Of a stretch of DNA of 64,000 nucleotides, positions 56,398-64,000 are shown piece by piece; position 1 is the first letter of the stretch; every line of letters starts with the position of its first letter. The position numbers and the translations under genes were made by a program. The notes below the pieces were generated by a model. That model was not told the DNA's origin. It saw only the letters and a list, made by a program, of their open reading frames with translations, and searched no databases. Source of the DNA: Sergeia podlipaevii (taxonomy: Eukaryota > Euglenozoa > Kinetoplastea > Trypanosomatida > Trypanosomatidae); NCBI GenBank assembly GCA_030849805.1, contig JASANZ010002205.1, positions 1-64,000 of the forward strand, given 5' to 3'.

Positions 56398-57305
56398 CTT
56401 TTGAGTGTTCTTGCACATGTTCCTATTTTCTTTTTAATTATTATTTTTTTCTTTTTTTCTTTTTCCCCTTTCGCCTATGTATTTTATTTTCTATTTGAAA
56501 ATATAAAGGAACAAAGTCGAGAATAGGGGTTTAGTCATCAGGAAGCCGCGCGCTTCGTTACTTCCTCGCCCCCCCCCCTTCGCTACTGTTGCATTTTCTT
56601 TTTTTTTTTTGAGAAAGGAGAGGGGGCACATTTATGATTTGCTTCTTTTTTTTCAAGTGTCAGACGCAGGGACTCTTCTTTCTCTTTTTGCCGTCCTCCC
56701 CCCCCCCCTTCTTCCTGAGTGCAATGCAAAAGCCGCTGTAGTAGAGGGGAGGGGACGACAACCACTAACCTTTTGCGTATGGAGCGTATTGATATATTTA
56801 CAATAGAGTTTTTTTTAAAAAAAAGAGTATAATATATACTCATTACATACATAAATACATACACACCCCACGGTGTTTATTATTGTTGTTTTACGATTGT
56901 TATCGCTGCTTTTATGTTTAATTATTAACCTTCCACTTTTTTGTTTGTTTACTGTTCGTCCACGTATTATCATGCGTGTTTATATTCTTTTTTTTTTTTC
57001 TTTTTCCTTTTCTTCCTTTTTTTTTCCTTTTTTGCTACTGTCTCCGGTGCTGTTCTGGAAAAAGAAAGCAAAGAAAAAAAGGATTATCTTTTTTAGAAGA
57101 GTTCTCAGAACAATTGTCGTTTTTTGTTTGTTTGTTTTTTGTTTGTTTCTGTACGCCATCCTAACTCATATTATTATTATTATTATTATTACTTTGGTGC
57201 AAAACTATTAAACCAGTATCCCATATAGATATAATACTCAGCATACACAACATTTTCTTTTCTTTTGCACACATACTCAAGTTCCTTTACATTCTTTTTA
57301 TTTTC
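52883..57305. other. spacer between copies A and B, contains a coding relic
   Basis: Apart from the GC-richer block at 55306-56050 (listed separately), this is AT-rich with (TA)n at 53273-53302, CATA repeats at 53892-53920, (TG) at 54554-54573, TTG arrays and (ATT)n at 57168-57190. An AG at 57280-57281 lies before copy B. Confidence 0.55.
55306..56050 (+). pseudogene. decayed coding-like block, possibly a transporter N-terminus relic
   Basis: This block stands out by coding-like base composition inside AT-rich spacer. Short open stretches occur in different + frames: 55328-55531, 55613-55729, 55618-55812 and a Pro/Ala-rich one ending in an Ala run at about 56016-56035. None reaches a membrane segment. 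The frame of 55618 reads NRVIITEHSGGSN and later KGNETYTEV. This loosely recalls the RRVVYHYEDEH and GGNGYEVVEVYN parts of copy A. The resemblance is weak. The minus strand is open from 55712 to 55341, probably by chance. A degenerate paralogue of the array is the best explanation, and a non-coding RNA or recent insertion is possible. Confidence 0.35.
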
Positions 57306-58499
57306 ATGTCCACACTAGCTACCAATACCGACGCCACGCCTAACGTGCCGTATCCTCCTCAGTCTGATGTTATCATCGCTCAGCAGCGTGATGAAGAGAA
57401 GCTTCAGGAAAAAGCACCACCATCACAGCAGCAGCAGCAGCAGCACACCCTATCGGTACTGCCACCTCCCTCGGCTAAGCCAAGTCGTATCATATACTGC
57501 TACCCAGATAGCACTGTGGAGGAGTACATTCTCGTCCGTACAACGCGCGCTTCCAACGGCGGCGACGATCGCCCCATGCTAGCACAAAACCTCGTCCACA
57601 TGGATGGCGCTGCTGCGGCGGTAGGGTCAAACCCTCTGGCGTCCACCGATGCCGTTAACGGGGCATCCTGCAATGACTTAAACCTCACAACTGGTGCATC
57701 GCCGCCCACGAAATGTCAATTTACGATCGCCGAGGCAGGTAACCTCAGCAGCAACAGCAACGTGGCCTCGCAGCGGTGCCCAGATGATGAAATGGTGATG
57801 ATGACGACGACGCTCCCTGCCGTTCTCCAGAGCACCAGCAATGGTGGGGGCGTTCCACTTGTCATTCACTGCTGCTGTAACGCGGAGAGGTCATCTGATA
57901 TCTCTCCCGCAAATCCCCGCATTGGTTCCCCAGGCCCCGTGACGCTCTTCGCCTTCGGTATCACCACCTGCATGTACAACGTTCACATGTCAGGTATCTG
58001 CCCCCTCAACATGAGCACTATGGGTGTGATATGTTTCTACGGAGGGCTCGCGCAGGTCATCGGGGGCTTCTTTGAGCTCATTAACAAAAACACAATCTTC
58101 TGCACGATGGATGTGACCTACGGGTCGTTCTGGATTGCCACTGCGATGGCCAGCCTCATGCCTGAGAACTCACTGGTGATAAATCACCCCACAGAGCACT
58201 TCATGGGGGGCTTCTTCATGCTGTGGTTCTTCTTTGCCGCTACCATGTTCATGTGCTCTCTCAAGCTGCCTTACGTTCAGGTACTACTCTGTTTTTGCGT
58301 TGCGTTGAACTTTTTGCTAAACACGATTGGACACTTTGCTGCGAGCACCACGACAGTGATTGTAGCGGGCTATGTCGGTATGGTGGAAGGCTCACTTGCC
58401 ACTTATGTGGGCATGGCATACTCTCTGAAGGACATCTACGGGCGGAGCTTTCTACCATTGTTTTACCATGATGGCTTCGAGATCACTCATCTTGATTAA
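57306..58499 (+). CDS. GPR1/FUN34/YaaH transporter, copy B (long N-terminus)
   Basis: This 397-residue paralogue has about 202 hydrophilic residues before NPRIGSPGPVTLFAFGITT (Asn203 onward). The core then repeats the copy A pattern: MSTMGVICFYGGLAQVIGG, FFELINKNTIFCTMDVTYGS, GGFFMLWFFFAATMFMCSL, a Leu-rich helix and GYVGMVEGSLATYVGMAYSL. It ends in the segment shared with A (DIYGRSFLPLFYH against DVYGRSILPLFFH). The N-terminal extension holds a poly-Gln run, Asn/Ser/Ala-rich stretches and the SRIIYCYPDSTVEEY segment, comparable with RRVVYHYEDEH in A. The Leu of the NPxPLGL signature is changed (PVTL). Substrate is unknown. The larger cytoplasmic tail suggests regulation or partner binding distinct from A. 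Confidence 0.92.
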   Translation: MSTLATNTDATPNVPYPPQSDVIIAQQRDEEKLQEKAPPSQQQQQQHTLSVLPPPSAKPSRIIYCYPDSTVEEYILVRTTRASNGGDDRPMLAQNLVHMDGAAAAVGSNPLASTDAVNGASCNDLNLTTGASPPTKCQFTIAEAGNLSSNSNVASQRCPDDEMVMMTTTLPAVLQSTSNGGGVPLVIHCCCNAERSSDISPANPRIGSPGPVTLFAFGITTCMYNVHMSGICPLNMSTMGVICFYGGLAQVIGGFFELINKNTIFCTMDVTYGSFWIATAMASLMPENSLVINHPTEHFMGGFFMLWFFFAATMFMCSLKLPYVQVLLCFCVALNFLLNTIGHFAASTTTVIVAGYVGMVEGSLATYVGMAYSLKDIYGRSFLPLFYHDGFEITHLD

Positions 58500-60224
58500 T
58501 GGATTAGGGGGAATGAACAAGGCGAGAAGAAGAAGAAGAAGAAGGTGAGAGAGAGAGAGAGAGAGAGAGAAGAGTGTCCTCCCATACGAAAACAACAAAA
58601 AGTAAGGGAGGACGTGCTCACTGGTCCGTTCATTTTCTTTTCTTTTTTCTTCCTTGCGGGATACCAGAGTCGTAGTGTACGCATATGTACTGAAAAAGAA
58701 GAAGAAAAGGGAAAAAAAAGGGGGTGAATCTAAAGTAATGTTTTGCCCGTGCGAAAATATATAAACAATATAGGAAAACTCGTTTGGTAATCACACACGA
58801 AACGAAGATATATATATATATATATTATCAATCAAAATCTCTCTCTCTCTCCCTCTCTTCCCCCTCTCCCGTATGTTTATCTTCATGAAATAGTGAAAGG
58901 GGGGAGGAGGAGGGGAGAGAAGAACGCAAGGAAGAAGAAGCAGAAAAAGACCGTATCGTGTGTAGCGCTTTTATATGTATATCTGTGTATGCGTGCTTGG
59001 GTGGTGTTTGATGTTGTCTTGGGATGATATGATGGTAGTGGTGTGGCCATCGTTTGTTGCCTTTTTTTATTATTTAACTATTTGTTCGAAAAAAAATTGT
59101 ATTGTGGGGTCAAGACCGCTAAAAAAAAAAAAAAAAAAAAATATAGTTTGATACACTTGAATATCTGTTTTTTTTCCCTTTTTTTTTACATTACTAATGG
59201 TGTTTTAACTTTTTTTCTGTCATTTTGCTCCAAACAATCTTTTCTTTAAAAAAATGAAATCATAGGTGTGCTACACCATCATTTATGTGTGTGTGTGTGT
59301 ACATGTTTCTTGTGCTGCTTTCTTCTCTAGCGCGACTGTTAATTAAAAGTTTGCGAAGTGTGTATTCACAAGCTTAACAACCAAAAAAAATAATAATAAT
59401 GGTTATGATGTTTTGCCATTGCCTTATTACCATTCACTTAAACAACGGTAATATATAGATATAACAAAAACATGATTGTGACAAACTGTTTCGTTTTTTT
59501 TTATACGTCAATTTGTTTTCCCGTTTTGTTTAAGAAAGAAAAAAAAACTTGACTGAGATGCTGAAAGGCATGTGACTGAGATAGAAAGATAGAAAAAGGA
59601 AAAAGGAAAAAAGGAAGAGGGGCGTCGTGGTGAATATATTGTTTTACTTATTCAGCTTTTTTTTTTTCTTGAGGGGGGAAGGGGGTTGAATTCAAGTACA
59701 TATGTGTTGCGTGTCTGTATGTATGTCTGTATGTATGTATGTATTGTTGCTCGAGTCAGGTGGGAAGGCCCCCCTCCCTTTACCCTTTCTCTCTCTCTTT
59801 CTCCTTGTTCCTTTCTATATTTACAGTATTTGCATCTGCTCAAGAAGTTCATCAAAAGTAATTGCACACACGAGCGTATTTCTTATTTTTTATATATTTT
59901 AAAATATTTTTTTTATTTTTCTTAAGTGAAAAGAAGAGAAAAACAAATGTTTGATATTCGTTTCTAGTACACCTATACTCTGTAGTTTATTATCTCTCTA
60001 TTTCATGAATGGTTTCCTTTTTTTTTTCTCTCTCTCTCTCTCGTCTCTTTAAAAAAAGAAGCACCACTTACGTATTACTACTCTCTCTTCTTTTTTTTTC
60101 TCTCTCACTATCAGAGATTTATTTTCCATCTTCCCCGCGTGTACATACGTCATAGCATTAATATTTCCATTTTTCCTTTTAAACTGGTCTCTTGATTCAT
60201 CTATATATATTCCTCTTCTCAAAC
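58500..60224. other. spacer between copies B and C
   Basis: This spacer has (GA)n at 58546-58569, (TA) at 58810-58826, an A-run of about 20 near 59120-59140, (GT) near 59287-59300 and TATG repeats at 59717-59744. The tract ATTCCTCTTCTC ends close to the start of copy C without an AG in between. No gene is seen. Confidence 0.6.
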
Positions 60225-61121
60225 ATGCCGAATAACTTTGAGCCTGCGTGTTTTGACAAGGAGGATACCGCGATTTCTGTGCCGACCGAGGGCCTTGTCG
60301 AAGTTTCCCCTGAGGTGCAGCAACGAGTCATCAATGCTATTCTCATTAACCTTCTCCGCAACTCCAAGGGCGGCATTGACCTTAACTTGGGTACCGCAGG
60401 CGCCGTCGCAGTTGACGTGAGCGCTGCCAACGCCACTGTCGCGCAGCAGCGCTTTGAAGAGGAGGAGGAGGAGGAGGAGGATCATGAGCTGTCACGTGCT
60501 AGATGCAAGAGGGGGGATAAGAACAAGAAGAGCAGCGGTGCTGGCGCTTCCGTGAATCAGCAGTGTGCCAGCGCCGTGGGCCTTCTTGCGTTTGGTATGA
60601 CCACAGTTCTCTTGAACCTTCACAACGCTGGTGCGTACCCCAAACTCGGCACCGTCGTGCCTGCTATGGGTATCACCTTCGGTGGAATCGCACAGATCCT
60701 CGTTGGTGTGCTGGAATACTTTCATCACAACAACTTTGGCTTTATCGCCTTCACCAGCTATGGTTGCTTCTGGTTATCCCTCGTGTGTGTGTGGATGCTG
60801 CCTACAGAGAACGTGTCGCCTGTCGTCCCTTCAGCTCCCTCGTTTGTTGCCACGTATCTTCTGCTCTGGGGCATGTTCAGCGCCGTTATGTTTTGCTGCT
60901 CTCTCACGAAAAACGTCGCGCTCGCGGCGGTTTTCGGGACGCTTGTGGTGCTGTTTGTACTTCTGGCTGCTGGCGACTACACGGGGAACGCGGTCGTGAC
61001 CAAGATTGCCGGTATAGAAGGAGTCATATGTGGCGCCACTGCAATGTATCTTGCATTTGCTGAGATTTTGGAAAACCAAACAGGTCGCTGGATCCTTCCT
61101 GTCTACCCCCTGTCAAGGTGA
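60225..61121 (+). CDS. GPR1/FUN34/YaaH transporter, copy C
   Basis: This is a 298-residue paralogue; the ATG at 60225 is chosen because the extra 11 residues from the upstream start at 60192 are spacer-like. About 117 hydrophilic residues with a Glu run come first (EEEEEEED). The core opens [20 protein letters not shown], so the FGMTT segment is kept but the Asn-Pro of the NPxPLGL signature is absent (NQQCASAVGLL). Further helices: MGITFGGIAQILVGVLEYFH, FTSYGCFWLSLVCVWMLP, LLLWGMFSAVMFCCSL, AVFGTLVVLFVLLAAGDYTG and IEGVICGATAMYLAFAEIL. It ends GRWILPVYPL. This form is closer to copy D than to A or B. In bacterial SatP and yeast Ady2 the NPxPLGL motif is needed for transport, so the substrate range may differ. 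Confidence 0.93.
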   Translation: MPNNFEPACFDKEDTAISVPTEGLVEVSPEVQQRVINAILINLLRNSKGGIDLNLGTAGAVAVDVSAANATVAQQRFEEEEEEEEDHELSRARCKRGDKNKKSSGAGASVNQQCASAVGLLAFGMTTVLLNLHNAGAYPKLGTVVPAMGITFGGIAQILVGVLEYFHHNNFGFIAFTSYGCFWLSLVCVWMLPTENVSPVVPSAPSFVATYLLLWGMFSAVMFCCSLTKNVALAAVFGTLVVLFVLLAAGDYTGNAVVTKIAGIEGVICGATAMYLAFAEILENQTGRWILPVYPLSR

Positions 61122-61607
61122 GAAGGGGGTAGAGAGGGAATGTAGCAAGTGAAGAAAGAAAGAAGGGAGTGGGGGTTGAAAGCAAACAAACAAAATGCCT
61201 GAATAGGTGTTACATATATAAGCCGACAGCATCTCGCCCCCCCCCCTCCTTCTTCTTTTTTTATGAGTGTAATCAGCGTTTGTACTTTGGAAACATTTAA
61301 AAGAATTGGAATGAAGAGAACTAAAAAATATATATATAAAGAGTAGTGATACTGTTACATTTGCGACTTCAAAAGGAATAATAATAATAATAATAGTGGT
61401 AAAAAATAAAGATATATAGCAATGAAATGCTTTGGAATTCTACACAATTGTTTTTTTTTTTGCTTTTTTTCCCTCCCCCTCCCTTTTCTCTCCCTCGCCC
61501 ACTCCTTTTATTTTATTATTTATTATTTATTTATTTATTTATTTATTTATTACTGAGTAACACAATGAGCAATTGCTTGTATCAGCATTCATTTTGCATA
61601 TGTATGA

Positions 61608-61638
<31 letters not shown>

Positions 61639-63451
61639 TGTGTGTCTGCTATTCTATAACTTTTATGTGTTGGAATGAAAATATATAATTTGAATACAAG
61701 GAAAGGGGGAAGGAGATGGGGAAAAAGTAAAAAGAAAGAAAAAAAAAGAAAAAAAGAAAAGAGAAAGAGAGAGAGAGAGCAAATGGTGCCCTTTGAGAAT
61801 CTATCTAGATGACTTTTGCTCTTTCTTTGTTCTCCCTCCTCCCCCTTCTTCCTCACTTTATATATATATATGGGAATACTGGAAACACTTTGTCGGAGTC
61901 ACGTTGTTGTCGCCGTTGCTTTTTTTTATTTTTGCATGCGAGGGAGAGAGAATTGCTCGTCACTATTTTTTTTTTTTACCATCAAAAAGTAACTTTTTTT
62001 CTCATTTTTATTTTATATTTAATGAAAGTTTTTTTCTATTTTTATTTTTATTATTATTATTTTATGTTTTGCTCGCTATGCGCTTGTTTGCTCTATCAAT
62101 TTGAATGTGAAACCAAACGAAAAGGAGGAAAAGGAAAATTGGGTGTGATGTAGTGTGCGCGAACAGAGTTGGACTCACACAGAGAGAGAGAGAGAGAAAG
62201 AGAGAAAGATAGAGATAGCAACAAGGGAAGGCCTTCAAAGGTCCGAGCGATGTTTTTTTTTTTTTCAAAAGACGGGGAAACTATAGCACTATTTAAAAAA
62301 ATAGAAAAAGCTATTATTATTATTATTATTATCTTTTTTGCTAGTTGAGCTGAACTAATTGCGTGTGGTAGAGAGAGGGGTTGAGTGGGGGGAGCGGAGC
62401 ATACTGAAATGAAGAAGGCTTCGAAGAAGAGAAGGTAAGGAAGACACACGAAACAATAAATGTGCTCATTGTCTTCTTTTTTTTTCTCTTTTCTCCCGCT
62501 TCCTCCCCTCCCTTCCTCCCCTCTCTCTCTCTCTTTCTCTCTGTATCTTTCCATTTCTCCTCCACCCAGCTCAGCTCAGCTGCCCTCCCCCTTTTCACTT
62601 GTATTATGCATGTGCATGTGTGTCTGTCGTTCCTCACGCTGAAGCGCACACACTACATGAGCAGCGACGGAAACTTCTAGAAGGGTGGATGGAAGGGAAA
62701 GATATCTGAATAAATAACATAAATGAAAAAAAGGAGAGAGAACACACACCGAAAAATAAAAAGGGGCACATTTTTTGTATCTTCATTATAATACATATAC
62801 ATACAAAACTGGGGCAGCTCACTCCCCCTTACCCTCCTCCCTCTATATAGCATTCACTGCGTTTTGCAACACCATTTTTCTTTGTCATGCTTCCACATTC
62901 CCCCCCCCCCCTCCTCCTCCCCCCGCTATTTTTATCTCTCTTTCTGCGACACATTGTACTCACTTCTCTCTTTTTCCCCTTCTTCTTCTTCTTCTTCCTC
63001 TTCTTTATATATATATTTAATGCGCTTCTGTTTGCTGCTATTATTAGTGAAACTACCCGCACAACTACATATATATACAGTGTAGAGGTCTATCATCTTC
63101 ATCACATCCTCACTTAGCGCATTCTTTCTTCACTATCATCACCATCGCCATTTGCCCTGTTGTTGTTGTTGTTGTTGTTGTTGCTAATTCATCTTTAGAC
63201 AACACACACACACACACAGAGAGAGAGAGAGGGAGAAATAAAGGGAGATCCGTGTTTGTAATTAGTAGTAGTAGTTCTTCTCCATTTCCATCCACTTTAT
63301 TTTTTTAAAAAAAAAAGAAAAGGAAAAAAAAACTTTACAGCAAGAGTGTGTAATCAAAAGAAGATATATTTTTTCATTCTCTTTCCTTCCCGCTATCAAC
63401 CCGCACATACAATCCACACTCACACTCACACACACACATAAGCTGAACAGT
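61122..63451. other. spacer between copies C and D
   Basis: This spacer has (AT) and (ATA) arrays near 61328-61394, (TTTA) at 61527-61552, (TG) at about 61605-61644, (GA) at 62177-62197, (ATT) at 62311-62331, TTG repeats at 63160-63183 and (CA) at 63201-63217. Candidate acceptors are AG at 63441-63442 and 63449-63450. No gene is seen. Confidence 0.6.
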
Positions 63452-64000
63452 ATGTTCGGAGACAACGGTACTCCTGATCAGTCCACCGTGGGTCACAGAC
63501 CCAGTACAGGATCGCGTGGAAACATGTTTAGAAGCCGAGAACACACCATCGCGGATGATCTCAATGAAAACCTCACCGCACCACGTCGCACGAACCAAAG
63601 CTACGACTATCTTGCCCATCTCACCTCTGATGGAGTTGAGAAGACACCGAAAAACAGGAAAGCGGGTCTGTACCATGAAGCTCCAGAGTCGACGCGAAGG
63701 AAGAGTTTCGACTACGTTCATGCGGACCAGAACCGCAACACACAGCCGAAGCCTCAGGTGAGCGACTTTCACACCGACAGCAACGACGACGACGACGATG
63801 CCCTGGATGGTGAGGAGGACTGGGTGTGTGAGCTGCTGCGCAACCAGATCAAGACGCTCGATCAGGCGATGGACCTTGCAGTGGCATCAGAGGACAAACC
63901 CAAGTGGAAATTAGCGAATGCTGGTCCTATCGGCCTCCTGGGCTTCGGCATCACCACAGTGCTGCTGAACCTCCATAACACAGGTCACTACCCACTCATG
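63452..64000 (+). CDS. GPR1/FUN34/YaaH transporter, copy D (3' end outside window)
   Basis: The gene is open for 183 codons to the last base of the window, so it is truncated by the window only. The hydrophilic N-terminus of about 155 residues starts [14 protein letters not shown] and contains an Asp run (DDDDDD-like) and the segment [20 protein letters not shown]. The first helix reads [20 protein letters not shown] followed by NTGHYPLM, where the sequence stops. NAGPIGLL keeps Asn and Pro of the signature in altered form, intermediate between copies A and C. The LLNLHN-G-YP segment pairs it with copy C. The ATG at 63452 follows AG within two bases and is the first in frame. Confidence 0.88.
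   Translation, partial: MFGDNGTPDQSTVGHRPSTGSRGNMFRSREHTIADDLNENLTAPRRTNQSYDYLAHLTSDGVEKTPKNRKAGLYHEAPESTRRKSFDYVHADQNRNTQPKPQVSDFHTDSNDDDDDALDGEEDWVCELLRNQIKTLDQAMDLAVASEDKPKWKLANAGPIGLLGFGITTVLLNLHNTGHYPLM

Overview
The window reads as nuclear DNA of a trypanosomatid (kinetoplastid protist). Every convincing gene lies on the + strand, in the manner of a polycistronic transcription unit. No gene needs a cis-intron. Genes are separated by AT-rich, poly-T and microsatellite-laden spacers in which polypyrimidine tracts followed by AG lie just before start codons, as expected for spliced-leader trans-splicing. Coding sequence is clearly richer in G+C, especially at third codon positions, than the spacers. 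The order fatty acyl-CoA synthetase, small mitochondrial-type protein, L38 matches my memory of Leishmania chromosome 3. That is recollection only, and the genus cannot be fixed from the sequence alone.

Layout. 0-7 kb: a long-chain fatty acyl-CoA synthetase with a likely myristoylated N-terminus, a small single-TM protein, ribosomal protein eL38, and a low-complexity protein with a presequence-like N-terminus and C-terminal TM. 7.9-13.1 kb: a FYVE-like zinc-finger/coiled-coil protein, whose 117-bp repeats contain an assembly gap (one N), followed by a protein with a Rubicon-homology-like zinc domain. 13.8-15.4 kb: fatty acid 2-hydroxylase (cytochrome b5 plus hydroxylase). 15.4-21.8 kb: 6.4 kb in which I see no gene. 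21.8-27 kb: a 1715-residue low-complexity protein. 30.5-38.2 kb: CFAP58 (flagellar coiled coil), a Ppx/GppA-like protein of the actin-like ATPase fold, and DDRGK1/UFBP1 (UFMylation). 39.7-44.1 kb: a very long LKB1-like protein kinase ending in a CaaX box. 45.2-48.8 kb: a large low-complexity protein with a textbook N-myristoylation start. 52-64 kb: a tandem array of four divergent GPR1/FUN34/YaaH (acetate transporter family) genes, the last cut by the window end, with a decayed coding-like block between the first and second.

The genes do not form a single pathway, which is normal for trypanosomatid units. Three themes recur: membrane lipids and lipid anchoring (acyl-CoA synthetase, fatty acid 2-hydroxylase, two MGxxxS N-termini, one CaaX box), endosome/lysosome traffic (adjacent FYVE-like and Rubicon-like genes), and small-carboxylate transport (the GPR1/FUN34/YaaH array). 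The best candidates for something poorly described are the FYVE/Rubicon-like pair, the CaaX-bearing LKB1-like kinase, and the split transporter array with its relic. I see no rRNA, tRNA, CRISPR, transposon or retroelement.
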